25,422 nt of DNA from positions 15,260 to 40,681 of the forward strand of contig DDZS01000077.1 in the NCBI GenBank assembly GCA_002346425.1, written 5' to 3'. Each line of letters starts with the position of its first letter. Position 1 is the stretch's first letter. Below are positions 14,619 through 23,269 of the stretch, piece by piece. The translations under genes and the position numbers were made by a program. The notes below the pieces were generated by a model. It saw only the letters and a program-made list of their open reading frames with translations. It was not told where the DNA came from and searched no databases. Origin of the DNA: Alphaproteobacteria bacterium UBA3002. GTDB lineage: Bacteria; Pseudomonadota; Alphaproteobacteria; Rickettsiales; UBA3002.

Positions 14619-15311
14619 ATGACGGAAGAACAGAAAAATACAAAAGGTCATTGTCCGAGATGTGACGGCGAAAGAAATGCAGATATAAATGCATACTATC
14701 GTAACGAGTGGAGGGAAGATGATTCACCGGTATATGGTATAGATGAATACTATGTCCTCACATGCAGAGGTTGCGAAACAGTATTTGTTAAAATTACCGA
14801 GTATTTTTCGGAAGATGAGCCAGAAGAGCATTATGATTATAATACAGGGCAGGTTGAGTTGTATGTCGTCCCAAAGGTTACGCATTGGCCAATGCCGAAG
14901 TTTCGCCGTAGACCAGAGTGGCATTGGAGGTTAATTTTCGGTGACTCTGACCTTAAAAATTTACTAAAAGAAACTTATAGCAGTTTGGACAATGGCAATC
15001 ATGTATTGGCTGCTATTGGTATGCGAACTGTTTTTGACCGGATTTCCGAACTGTTAGGTATTGATACAAAGTTAACGTTTAACGCAAAATTAAACGAGAT
15101 GCAGGAAAAGGGCTTTATCGGTGAATATGAGAAAGAAACTCTGGTAGTTTTGATAGATGCAGGAAGCGCCGCAGCACATAGGGGGTGGAAACCGTCTGAA
15201 GATGAGCTAAATGCAATGATGGACATTATCGAACCAATGATACAGAAACACTTTATATTACCAGGGACAGTAGCAAAATTAAAAAGCAGCGTACTTCCTA
15301 AGTGTAGCTAA
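14619..15311 (+). CDS. DUF4145 protein with N-terminal zinc ribbon
   Basis: This 230-residue protein starts with a four-cysteine zinc ribbon (C12-P-R-C15 and C49-R-G-C52). Its C-terminal half (about 110-215) is a DUF4145 domain: VLAAIGMRTVFDRISELLGI, FNAKLNEMQEKGFI and the closing IDAGSAAAHRGWKPS. DUF4145 proteins occur near or fused to restriction enzymes and other defence genes; no activity has been assigned to them that I know of. It is the only rightward gene among the defence genes of this unit. It converges on hsdR with a 4-bp overlap of coding ends, and hsdR begins with a DUF4145-like domain too. The ATG has no obvious ribosome site, so the start is fair rather than certain. Confidence 0.75.
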   Translation: MTEEQKNTKGHCPRCDGERNADINAYYRNEWREDDSPVYGIDEYYVLTCRGCETVFVKITEYFSEDEPEEHYDYNTGQVELYVVPKVTHWPMPKFRRRPEWHWRLIFGDSDLKNLLKETYSSLDNGNHVLAAIGMRTVFDRISELLGIDTKLTFNAKLNEMQEKGFIGEYEKETLVVLIDAGSAAAHRGWKPSEDELNAMMDIIEPMIQKHFILPGTVAKLKSSVLPKCS

Positions 15312-18300
15312 GCCGCCAGGCTCCGCGCGTTGACTTCGCGGATGACGCCGATGACCTTATCGGCGCGGTTGGGGAATACACCATTGATACCTTGGTCATG
15401 TAGGTCGGTGAACGGTGGGTCAAAGAGTTCTTTGACATCCATGACGCCGTTATTCACCAGATGGTCGATAATAAGGTCGATGAAGCGAATCTGGTTAGCG
15501 GACAGGTTGCCCTCGGACAAGAACTCCGCAAACGCTCCCTTGGCGGCGTTACGGTCCATACCCACGATACGACGGATGAATGCGCCGAGCGGTTCTTCTC
15601 CATAGGTTTCGATAAACTGCTCTTTACTGCCAGCGGCATCATCGGAAAACAGGATGGACTCCAGTCCCTGTAGGTCAGCCGCCGTGATAGGCTCGTTCTC
15701 ACGCAGGCGCTTAATCGTGATATGGTCCTGATGCTCGCGGATGAAGCTTTCCACCTTCAGGCGGTAATTTTTGAGCGAGGGGTCAGCCTTAATCAAGCCC
15801 TCCACATTGGTCACTTCGCCCAGCTCATCCTCGAAGTCGGTATACACAATCTTGCGTTGTCCCTTATCAATGAATTGAACCAGATTACGCAAACAGAGGC
15901 GAATCTGGTCGAGCATGGGTAGCGTTACCCCCTGCCAGTAATCATCGCTCTGCAGGTCGTAAATCAGTTGAATATGCTCATAGACTGCCGGGATGGTTTG
16001 TTTCTCTTCCAATCCTTGCGCGATTTCCTGAACTTGTTCTGTATAACGCTTTTGTCTTGGTGACTTCTCCAGCATCGCCAGCTGCAGATTATAGATGAGC
16101 AGGTCGAAGCGGCGGGCGAACTCATTGTCGTCATCAGGGAATGGCAGGTCGGTCAGATGCTCTTCAACATCCACCAGGTCAGTACGCGTGAGGTGAGCCC
16201 AACGCTCCCTTTTGGTAAATATCTCTACATGGCGACGTTGCGCCCGCACCATAAAGTTATCGACATTCATCGACTGCACCGCTGCATGCATATCGTCCAG
16301 CAGGCTCGTTTGCCATTGCTCTACGTCGTCGTCCTTGTCTGAGAGCTTCTGCAGCTTCTCAGCCAACGCAAGGCGACGCTTAAAAATCTTCTGCTTCACG
16401 GACTCCTGCGCTCCGGAGTCTTTCACTCCATCAGGATTGGCGCCGAAGAATTCGAGGTTACCGCAATAATCGAACACCTGGAAAAATTCTTTATCCATAT
16501 CCGGCCCGAACAGGTCTTCGCATAGGCGCGTACCGCGGCCAATCATCTGCCAGAATTTCGTCTTCGCACGCACCGGCTTGAAGAAAACCAGATTCAGCAC
16601 CGACGGAACATCGATGCCCGTGTCCAGCATATCAACCGATACGGCAATAACAGGGTTATTGTCCGGTATCTCGAAATCATCGATGAGCGTTTGCGCATAG
16701 TCGATGGTGTTATCAATCAGCTGACAGAATTTACCGGCATAGTGCGGATAATGTTTGTCGAATTGCTCCACGATAAACTGCGCGTGGTTGTGGTTCTTCG
16801 CGAAGATGATGGTCTTGCCAAGACGGTCGCCGCCTTCCACCTTCAGCCCATCCTGCATCAGCTTAGCGAGGACTTTCTCCACCGTGTCTTCATTAAACAG
16901 CCAGTTATTCAGCGCCTCTGAATTGATGCTGTCCGGCAGCATACCGGTCTCTTCGTCAAAGAAGGTGCTTTCATATTCTTCCTTCTCTCGCTCGCTCAGC
17001 TCACTGTATTTAATGCCGTGACACATCAGCTTGGTAGGAACCGCCATCGGCTCAAACGGCACCAGAAACTCATCAGAGACGGCCTGCTCAAGCTCATAGG
17101 CATAGGTCGGCACATTATCTTCCAGATTGAATAGGTGATAGGTGTTGCGGTCGACGTCTGCTTTAGGTGTGGCGGTCAGCCCCAGCAACATCGCATCGAA
17201 ATAATCGAAGATGGCGCCGAACTTCTGATAAACCGAGCGATGCGCCTCATCGATGATAATCAGGTCGAAATAATTGGTGCCGAAGCGTCGCTCCCCGTCA
17301 CGTTTTGTATCGTCAATCAGGTTCATCATCGTGTGATAGGTCGAGAAACAGATGCGTGCCGCACTGTCTTCCTTCTCAGTGACCAGATTTACCATCGACG
17401 TATGCGGCAGATGCGCCGTAAAAGCACGTTTTGCCTGCTTTACCAGTGCCGTGCGGTCGGCCAGAAACAACACACGCCGCACATGGTTGGAGCGCATCAG
17501 AATATCCACGGCTGAAATGCTGACGCGTGTTTTTCCTGTGCCTGTCGCCATGACCAGCAGAGCATCGCGCTGGCGTTCGCTGCCGTAGCGTTCCGCCACG
17601 CGTTTCAGTGCTTCTTCCTGATAATAGCGGCCAGTAATCTCTTTATTGATGGTGATGCTGCTGATGTCTTTGCGACTGCTGCGGCGGTTCACCATCAGTT
17701 GCAGCTCGTCTTTATTAGCAAAGCCCTGCACCCCGCGCGGCGGGTAATGGGTGTCATCCCACAGCCAGGTGTCATAGCCATTGGTATAATAAATGACAGG
17801 GCGCTGGCCTTTCATTTTCTCTAAACAATCGGCATAAAGCTCCGCCTGACGTTTGCCCTCACGTGGGTCGCGCTTGGTTTTCTTGGCTTCGACGACCGCG
17901 AGCGGCAAGCCGTCATCGCCCCACAGCACATAGTCCACATAGCCCGCCCCTTTATTGTTGGGCATGCCGGTGACTTCAAACTCGCGGACATTCGCATCCT
18001 CTAAGTTCCAGCCGGCTTCACGCAGCATGACGTCAATATAGAGGTCACGCGTTTCCGCTTCCGATTCGGCGTAGCTTAAGCTCTGCTTCTTCTCATTGGC
18101 TTCACGGACTTTCTGCACTTCTGCGCGTAGCTTTTCTAGTTCACCTTGCGTGTCGGCCAGTTCTTTCTGGCTTTGCTCGAAGGCTTTATCTTTGGCGCTA
18201 TATTGCTCCTGCAGGGCTTCCAGCTGTTCGGCATTTTTGTCCGGCTCCGGCGCGGCTTTTTCCTGCAGCAGATTCGCATCGAAAGCAGGGATGATGCTGA

Positions 18301-18691
18301 TGTCGGTGCTGTAGGTTTTCACCATCCAGCTGAGGAAGTGATGCAGGGCCCGCGCCAGCTGCAGCCCGTCCTGCGGGCGCAGAGCGATGTCGCTATGCAC
18401 CGCATTATTGCCGACCTTATGAATCAGGCGAATCTGGTTGAACAGACCGGGCGGCAGGATGCGCTGAAAGGTTGGTTCATGAATCAGAGCCGCCAGATTC
18501 TCCTGATACGGCGCGCGCAGTTTCGCATCATGCGCGAAACACCATTTCACGCCTTTCTCTAACCCGCGGCGGGCATAAAAGGCGGCCGTGCGCGGGCTTT
18601 TCATCGCATGGCTTTCGGTCTCCGACGCGTCTTCCCGGAACGCCGCCCAGCGGCCATAGAGAAATTCAAAGTTAGACGACGCTTTGACCAT
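15308..18691 (-). CDS. hsdR: Type I restriction enzyme R subunit (HsdR) with DUF4145-like N-terminus
   Basis: The 1127-residue protein is the motor and nuclease subunit of a type I system. Residues about 1-130 form a DUF4145-like helical domain (AAFYARRGLEKGVKW, FNQIRLIHKVGNNAVH). A coiled coil runs about 150-207. The nuclease domain follows with D253 (YVDYVLWG) and E268-A-K270 (AVVEAKK). The helicase has Walker A ATGTGKTR (382-389), DEAH (481-484) and GLTATPKAD, and later IGRGTRL in the second RecA lobe. The C-terminal 250 residues match the EcoEI_R-type helical domain that docks to the methylase. All catalytic residues are present. It is the last gene of the leftward hsdM-hsdS-93 aa-hsdR operon, starting 5 bp after the small gene. 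Confidence 0.93.
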   Translation of the reverse strand: MVKASSNFEFLYGRWAAFREDASETESHAMKSPRTAAFYARRGLEKGVKWCFAHDAKLRAPYQENLAALIHEPTFQRILPPGLFNQIRLIHKVGNNAVHSDIALRPQDGLQLARALHHFLSWMVKTYSTDISIIPAFDANLLQEKAAPEPDKNAEQLEALQEQYSAKDKAFEQSQKELADTQGELEKLRAEVQKVREANEKKQSLSYAESEAETRDLYIDVMLREAGWNLEDANVREFEVTGMPNNKGAGYVDYVLWGDDGLPLAVVEAKKTKRDPREGKRQAELYADCLEKMKGQRPVIYYTNGYDTWLWDDTHYPPRGVQGFANKDELQLMVNRRSSRKDISSITINKEITGRYYQEEALKRVAERYGSERQRDALLVMATGTGKTRVSISAVDILMRSNHVRRVLFLADRTALVKQAKRAFTAHLPHTSMVNLVTEKEDSAARICFSTYHTMMNLIDDTKRDGERRFGTNYFDLIIIDEAHRSVYQKFGAIFDYFDAMLLGLTATPKADVDRNTYHLFNLEDNVPTYAYELEQAVSDEFLVPFEPMAVPTKLMCHGIKYSELSEREKEEYESTFFDEETGMLPDSINSEALNNWLFNEDTVEKVLAKLMQDGLKVEGGDRLGKTIIFAKNHNHAQFIVEQFDKHYPHYAGKFCQLIDNTIDYAQTLIDDFEIPDNNPVIAVSVDMLDTGIDVPSVLNLVFFKPVRAKTKFWQMIGRGTRLCEDLFGPDMDKEFFQVFDYCGNLEFFGANPDGVKDSGAQESVKQKIFKRRLALAEKLQKLSDKDDDVEQWQTSLLDDMHAAVQSMNVDNFMVRAQRRHVEIFTKRERWAHLTRTDLVDVEEHLTDLPFPDDDNEFARRFDLLIYNLQLAMLEKSPRQKRYTEQVQEIAQGLEEKQTIPAVYEHIQLIYDLQSDDYWQGVTLPMLDQIRLCLRNLVQFIDKGQRKIVYTDFEDELGEVTNVEGLIKADPSLKNYRLKVESFIREHQDHITIKRLRENEPITAADLQGLESILFSDDAAGSKEQFIETYGEEPLGAFIRRIVGMDRNAAKGAFAEFLSEGNLSANQIRFIDLIIDHLVNNGVMDVKELFDPPFTDLHDQGINGVFPNRADKVIGVIREVNARSLAA

Positions 18692-18696
18692 GCCCG

Positions 18697-18978
18697 TTAC
18701 CCTATTACAATATGGTTCGGGTTGCGGATGGTGACCGTCAGTGTATCTCCCGAGGCGTAATGTTTCTGCAACCAGTCGCGCAGTGGCACATACCCCATGA
18801 TGCGCGGTGTATGATTAAGGTTGCAGCGGCGGTTGATGCTGCCCTCTGTATGCTGCCCGCCAAAATCAATGCGGATGACCTCGCCGTCCTGCCCGAAGAA
18901 GCGTTCATGCGACACCGGCACATTGAAAAACCCCATCCGGTGATAGGTCTTCTGAAGGGTAAGCGGCATCTCTGTCAT
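18697..18978 (-). CDS. 93-aa protein of unknown function inside the hsd operon
   Basis: The gene sits between hsdS and hsdR with 3-bp and 5-bp gaps, so it is certainly co-translated with them. The protein is small, basic and probably beta-rich (EVIRIDFGGQHTEGSINRR, then RIMGYVPLRDWLQKHYASGDTLTVTI). The last stretch resembles the strand-turn-strand of DNA-binding pseudobarrel or restriction-associated beta folds, but I cannot name a family. It could be an accessory that modulates target choice or restricts activity until modification is complete. That role is inferred only from position. Confidence 0.65.
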   Translation of the reverse strand: MTEMPLTLQKTYHRMGFFNVPVSHERFFGQDGEVIRIDFGGQHTEGSINRRCNLNHTPRIMGYVPLRDWLQKHYASGDTLTVTIRNPNHIVIG

Positions 18979-18981
18979 ATC

Positions 18982-20175
18982 TTACCCCACCGCCGCTTTC
19001 TGCATGTCGTCTATCATCTGCGCCGCCGTGCTGTCACTCAACTCGCCGCTAAACGCCCGGTGGGAGAGAGAGGCGAAGAGGGAGTTTATAAGATTAAGGT
19101 TGTTTTCATAAGTTTTTAGAATTGAATTTTGTTTCTTCACTATTTTGGTAAAGACATTTTGAATTTTAACATCAGGAATTACTATGGGTAAAACTTTTTG
19201 CCGGGTTATACCTATATAGGCTCGTGTGGATTGTTTGCTAAACTGTTTTAGAATTGTTTGAAAATACGGCATCATAAAATAGTGCTTAAGATAAGTGGGC
19301 ATCAAAAAATTCGGATTTAAACGATAATAGGTTACTTGTGGCGTAAGCATCAAGAAATCATACTCGTTTCCAACGATTGCTGAAAACCCTATGCTTCCTT
19401 TGTGGGAGAGCAATACATCATTTTCTTTACCGAACCCTATTCTTAAGGCCGAAGCTCTTTCCGCAGTCAAATAATTACAGGTATCGTAGTTTATTTTTCC
19501 GCTTGAGATGTCTGAAGCAGCGATGAAGGGGATTCCGCTTTTAGTAAACTCAGCAGATTTAGGATGAGCCTCGCCATGATTGCCATCTTGAAGTGAATAA
19601 ATCAAATTTTCTTGAATACAATCTCCGACAGTTTTTATTGCCCACCCTTTCGGGTTGCTCACGGGGTCGCCGAACATATCGAGGAAGGTGGCGCGGAGGA
19701 AATCATCTAGCAGTTTAATACTGCGCCGGCGTTTGGCGCGGATGGCATCCGCCGCATCCAGTATCGCCGCAATCCGCCTTTGCTCTTCAAGTGGTGGAAG
19801 TGGAAATTTAAAAGCTTTTAGAGATTGCTGCGTAATTTGCGGTTGAGATGTGCCTGTAACCGTTTGCTTTAATCCATCTGCCTTTAGCATATTATACAGA
19901 TATCTTATATCAACTCGTTCTACATCTAGATTATCTAAAGCCATTGCGTTGCCATTTATGTACGAGTTTGGCTCTGTCAGATGTATCTGTCCGCAACTGC
20001 CTCGGCATCCTATAGCAATGGTTGGCGACTCATGTGTGAATTTAGGATAATAGCCTATAATTCCATTAGCTCCGTAGACAGGATGTCCATAATCTGTAAA
20101 CACCTTTTGAGGTATTGTTTTCCACTGCTTAGGACGTGATATCTCATCTAGCGTATATAGGCGCATATCTTTCAC
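18982..20175 (-). CDS. hsdS: Type I restriction-modification specificity subunit (HsdS)
   Basis: The 397-residue protein has two target-recognition domains. The first (about 1-130) ends in the conserved SLKAFKFPLPPLEEQRRIAAIL, which leads into the helical spacer IRAKRRRSIKLLDDFLRATF and the hinge MFGDPVSNPKGW. The second (about 185-345) ends in the parallel IPDVKIQNVFTKIVKK and the second spacer helix. HsdS sets the bipartite DNA target of the HsdM2S and HsdR2M2S complexes. Translation is coupled to hsdM by a GTGA overlap; the first in-frame ATG is three codons further on. The first recognition domain is a little short. The bases in both recognition domains are more AT-rich than in hsdM and hsdR, as usual for exchanged specificity modules. 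Confidence 0.93.
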   Translation of the reverse strand: MKDMRLYTLDEISRPKQWKTIPQKVFTDYGHPVYGANGIIGYYPKFTHESPTIAIGCRGSCGQIHLTEPNSYINGNAMALDNLDVERVDIRYLYNMLKADGLKQTVTGTSQPQITQQSLKAFKFPLPPLEEQRRIAAILDAADAIRAKRRRSIKLLDDFLRATFLDMFGDPVSNPKGWAIKTVGDCIQENLIYSLQDGNHGEAHPKSAEFTKSGIPFIAASDISSGKINYDTCNYLTAERASALRIGFGKENDVLLSHKGSIGFSAIVGNEYDFLMLTPQVTYYRLNPNFLMPTYLKHYFMMPYFQTILKQFSKQSTRAYIGITRQKVLPIVIPDVKIQNVFTKIVKKQNSILKTYENNLNLINSLFASLSHRAFSGELSDSTAAQMIDDMQKAAVG

Positions 20176-21629
20176 CCCACCATCCTCCGCAGTTCGGCGA
20201 GGTTGCTTTGGATTTCCTGTTCCAGTGCATCCAGCTGGTCGAGAATCATTAATGGCGGGTCATATTCCGCAGCTTCATAGGCCACTTCTTTATAGCGGTT
20301 AATCGACAGGTCATAACCTTGTTCGGCAATCTCTGCTTTTGGTACCATAAAGGCTTTGGCGCTGCGGTCGGTATCGGCTTTTGCGTCGCGGGCTTTCCAG
20401 CGGGTCAGCAGGTCGGGGATGTCGTTGGCGGTAATGCTGTCGCGCTTGTCGTCCAGGCTGAAGCCATCGGCTTGCATATCGTAAAACCAGACATCATCCG
20501 TTCCGCCCGAATCGGTCCGGGTGAACAGCAGAATGGCGGTCGATACTCCGGCGTAAGGTTTGAACACGCCGGAAGGCATAGACACGACACCATCCAGCTT
20601 ATGGCCTTCGACAATGCTCTGGCGGATGGCTTTATGCGCCTTGCTGGAGCCGAACAACACCCCGTCCGGCACGATGCAGGCGCAACGCCCGCCCGGCTTT
20701 AATTGCTTCAGGAACAGCGCCAGAAAAAGCAGCTCAGTCTTTTTGGTGTCGGTCACCTGCAGCAGGTCTTTCGCTACAGCCTCATGGTCCAGCGAGCCTT
20801 TGAACGGCGGGTTGGCGAGAATCATGCTGTATTTCTCGCGGATGGTGCCGGCTTCCTGACTCAGCGCGTCGATGCCGGTGATGTTCGGATTCTCAACCCC
20901 GTGCAGCGTCATATTCATCGCGCCGATGCGCAGCATGGAATTATCAAAGTCGCAACCGTGGAACATGTCCTGATTGAAGTGCTGACGTTTGACCGTGTCA
21001 TGCATGATATCGGGGTGGGTCTCACGCAGATATTCGCCTGCCGCCACCAGAAAGCCGCAGGTGCCGCAGGCGGGGTCGGCAATGACATCCTTCGGTCCGG
21101 GCGCCAGCATCTCGACCATCATTTTAATAATATGACGCGGTGTGCGGAATTGTCCGTTGCGCCCGGCGCTCGCAATCTTTGACAGCATATATTCGTAAAT
21201 GTCGCCTTTGGTGTCGCGGTCTTCCATCGGCAGGTCGTTCAGCATCTTCACCACACGCTCCAGCAGGTTGGGCGTGGGGATGACGAAGACGGCATCATTC
21301 ATGAAGCGGCCATAGGTGGATTCTTTGCCGCCATATTCTTTGATGAAGGGGAAGACCTTGTCGCGGAAATGTTCGAACAATTCCTTCGATTCATAATCCT
21401 TAAAGCGTGACCAGCGCAGCGCCTGCTGGTCATCACCGAAGACGGGTGACTCTATCGGCTGGCCGAGTGTGTTTGCTTTATTCTCGCGCAAGGTGTGCAG
21501 TTCATCCAGCCGTTTGGCGAATAGCAAATAGGTAATCTGTTCGATAACCGTCAGCGGATTGGAGATGCCGCCGGTCCAGAATGACTCCCATATTTTATCA
21601 ATCTGCGATTTTATCGTGCCTGTTATCAT
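20172..21629 (-). CDS. hsdM: Type I DNA adenine methyltransferase (HsdM)
   Basis: The product of 485 residues begins at MITGTIKSQIDKIW, chosen because GGGAG precedes the ATG and this is where family members start; the open frame extends further upstream. An N-terminal helical HsdM_N domain is followed by the methylase core: QFRTP (160-164), SAM-binding DPACGTCGF (185-193) and catalytic NPPF (273-276). It transfers a methyl group to adenine N6 at the HsdS-defined target. It is the first gene of the four-gene hsd operon. The promoter should lie in 21630-21800, a region shared with the rightward structured leader. A C-terminal helix (LDQLDALEQEIQSNLAELRRMVG) matches the subunit's contact helix. 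Confidence 0.94.
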   Translation of the reverse strand: MITGTIKSQIDKIWESFWTGGISNPLTVIEQITYLLFAKRLDELHTLRENKANTLGQPIESPVFGDDQQALRWSRFKDYESKELFEHFRDKVFPFIKEYGGKESTYGRFMNDAVFVIPTPNLLERVVKMLNDLPMEDRDTKGDIYEYMLSKIASAGRNGQFRTPRHIIKMMVEMLAPGPKDVIADPACGTCGFLVAAGEYLRETHPDIMHDTVKRQHFNQDMFHGCDFDNSMLRIGAMNMTLHGVENPNITGIDALSQEAGTIREKYSMILANPPFKGSLDHEAVAKDLLQVTDTKKTELLFLALFLKQLKPGGRCACIVPDGVLFGSSKAHKAIRQSIVEGHKLDGVVSMPSGVFKPYAGVSTAILLFTRTDSGGTDDVWFYDMQADGFSLDDKRDSITANDIPDLLTRWKARDAKADTDRSAKAFMVPKAEIAEQGYDLSINRYKEVAYEAAEYDPPLMILDQLDALEQEIQSNLAELRRMVG

Positions 21630-21845
21630 GATGGAGTCTCCCGCTACAGTATTGGATAACATGAAATCCGGGCAGGGAAATAGCGAAATTGCCCGATTTC
21701 CCCGCAAACTGCCCTTAGAGGGAGCAATAAAAGCGTATTCTGGTCTGATTACCGCATTTTTCCCCTATCATTTCCATACGGGCTGTTCTTCAGTAAGTGC
21801 AGCTTTTGATTGCTTAAATTCGTATCCGATGACACATTCGTTATA

Positions 21846-22060
21846 CCTGCAAAAGCAGGCGGGGCTTCAAAACCCGAAACGGAGCGGCTGTGTGACATCA
21901 GCCGATACCAAACTGTCACCTCGACTTTATGGTCGGGGTGGCGGCGTCATGTAATAGCCGCTCGCGGTAAAAGCGTCGCGGCCATCTCCGTATGGTTTTT
22001 GAACACCCCGGCTACCAGTCTTCGGATTGGTGGCCGTTTGTTTGAACGAATACGAGGAGT
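21846..22060 (+). other. Structured leader resembling phage P4/P1 C4-type RNA regions
   Basis: Several hairpins occur in succession: CCTGC-AAAA-GCAGG (21846-21859), CGGCTG...CAGCCG (21885-21904), and a 12-bp stem closed by a cTTCGg tetraloop (22009-22036) followed by TTTGTTTG. Between them are stretches (AAACCCGAAAC, CGTCGCGGCCATCTCCGTAT, GGTTTTTGAACACCCCGGCT) that I recall from leaders before small phage and P4-like immunity genes, where the C4 antisense RNA is processed. The match is from memory. It directly precedes a small membrane-protein gene whose start codon is 29 bp after the last stem. The rest of 21630-22064 holds no gene. Confidence 0.4.
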
Positions 22061-22064
22061 AAAA

Positions 22065-22376
22065 ATGACGGTTTCGCCAAAATTTAAGACATATCTATGG
22101 CAAGTGGTCTTGCCGCTCTGTGCTCTGAATGCCTTATCGGCTCCATTTTTCATTTATGCGGAGTATCAGCTGTTCAATATCGAAGTTGCTGTTCACATGC
22201 TCGCGTTCGGTATTACGGGAGTCATTTTGCTGCAATTGGTATCTCTGATTCCTACTTTCTTTGGCATTACTCTGTTCGGTAAACGTTTCATCGACTGCAT
22301 GGAGTACTGGACGGCTTTGTTATGGTTTGGCTGGGGTTTTCTGATGTTCCAGTTCGGAATTTTTCTGGGAATGTAG
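22065..22376 (+). CDS. Small three-helix membrane protein, unknown
   Basis: The ATG at 22065 follows GAGGAGT at ideal distance, so it is preferred over the longer frame through the leader hairpins. The 103-residue product has three hydrophobic segments: WQVVLPLCALNALSAPFFIY, the long AVHMLAFGITGVILLQLVSL running on to FFGITLFG, and TALLWFGWGFLMFQFGIFLG at the C-terminus. No family is evident. It is transcribed away from hsdM. Small hydrophobic proteins behind such leaders in P4-like elements are often growth inhibitors or superinfection factors, which is a possibility here and no more. Confidence 0.6.
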   Translation: MTVSPKFKTYLWQVVLPLCALNALSAPFFIYAEYQLFNIEVAVHMLAFGITGVILLQLVSLIPTFFGITLFGKRFIDCMEYWTALLWFGWGFLMFQFGIFLGM

Positions 22377-22456
22377 TGAATCATTTCACTGTAGGCTGGG
22401 AAATGCTTCGCATAAACTCAACACTCACAATCTGGAGTCTAATTTTTCTATGTAAA

Positions 22457-22569
22457 AAAATAACACTTTAAGCACCATGTCTAAGCACACATTGCTGCCT
22501 CCCCTCCCAAGTTCGAATGCTTCACATTTCATTATTTGAAAGGGAAGGTAACAAAGAAAATAACACTTT
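22457..22569. repeat. Direct repeat AAAATAACACTTT, 100 bp apart
   Basis: The 13-mer is at 22457-22469 and 22557-22569, flanked by similar A-rich bases. It lies in the gene-free stretch 22377-22578, where I see nothing else. Spacing of exactly 100 bp may mean two copies of a binding site or a small tandem duplication. Confidence 0.45.
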
Positions 22570-22578
22570 GAAGTATCG

Positions 22579-22821
22579 TTGAAGTTTCCATTGCTTGTAT
22601 TTGCAGCGTCACAGGCTCGTCACCTGTGGAGGGCGGGAACCCGATATTCCCTCGTTACTGCATACCTCGATAGTTCCGGTACACCAAGCCTGCTAATACA
22701 AGAGCAAGCTATGTGCTGGCAGAGCGCCCCGCAAGGGGTTGCCTCCTTTTTGTGCTGGGTGGTTGTGCCGTGGGTCCTGCCCGCTTTGTACACGGTTGTT
22801 TATGTTTTACCAGCCCCTTAA
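22579..22821 (+). CDS. Doubtful 80-aa hydrophobic frame in a hairpin-rich stretch
   Basis: The frame begins at a TTG without a ribosome site and ends in a hydrophobic segment (VASFLCWVVVPWVLPAL). The same DNA is full of hairpins: CACAGG...CCTGTG (about 22610-22627), GAGGG...CCCTC and CCCC-GCAA-GGGG (22727-22738) followed by TTTTT at 22747-22751. I have a memory of similar peptides (PQGVASFLCW...) among small phage-derived frames, so it may be a real short gene. It could equally be a structured RNA whose coding potential is accidental. Confidence 0.3.
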   Translation: MKFPLLVFAASQARHLWRAGTRYSLVTAYLDSSGTPSLLIQEQAMCWQSAPQGVASFLCWVVVPWVLPALYTVVYVLPAP

Positions 22822-22853
22822 GACCTGTGATTTTGGCACTATAAGTAAGTTTC

Positions 22854-23162
22854 TTATTCCACAGTAGGCACCCCACGACGCAAGCTGTTCAGAAACTCAT
22901 TGGATGCTGATTCAAAGGATGCACCATTATCCTGCACATACTGGAAATAGTCCTCCAGCTCATTTAGCATGTCCTCCAACAGGTGTATTTTGCGTTTTGA
23001 CCAAGCTGTCGTCTTAGGACCAATCTTGGTTTTCTTGGGGTAGTATCCTTTTGATACGCCATCCCACCAGCTAGACTCGCTGATGGGAATAATCTGTATA
23101 ACCTGCGAGAGCCGGTAATAACCGGACGCTGTCAGGTCGTTAGAGCTTTCGTGTTTATACAT
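22854..23162 (-). CDS. alpA: AlpA-family regulator of unit B
   Basis: The 102-residue protein has the AlpA pattern YYRLSQVIQIIPISESSWW, GVSKGYYPKKTKIGPKTTAW and KRKIHLLEDML, a short winged helix-turn-helix. Such proteins regulate integrase or act as excisionases. It stands alone, reading leftward, about 100 bp after the stop of the 236-aa gene. The gap (23163-23269) contains two CGGATAA copies 10 bp apart (23208 and 23218), possible binding sites. Confidence 0.8.
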   Translation of the reverse strand: MYKHESSNDLTASGYYRLSQVIQIIPISESSWWDGVSKGYYPKKTKIGPKTTAWSKRKIHLLEDMLNELEDYFQYVQDNGASFESASNEFLNSLRRGVPTVE

Positions 23163-23269
23163 AGCTGCAGACTCCTTTTATGCATCTGCGGCCAGTATTA
23201 ATGATTGCGGATAATTACGGATAAGGTAGTTGGGTGTAAAAAAAACAGTGTGAACTAAATAAAATACTG

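Noticed and set aside
18146..18562. Rightward 138-codon frame opposite hsdR
   Set aside because: It is antisense to the coiled-coil and DUF4145-like part of hsdR and shows no start signal or recognisable domain.
21810..22064. Extended N-terminus (85 extra residues) for the small membrane protein
   Set aside because: The extension reads through stable hairpins and repeats, has no ribosome site, and the internal ATG at 22065 has a perfect one.
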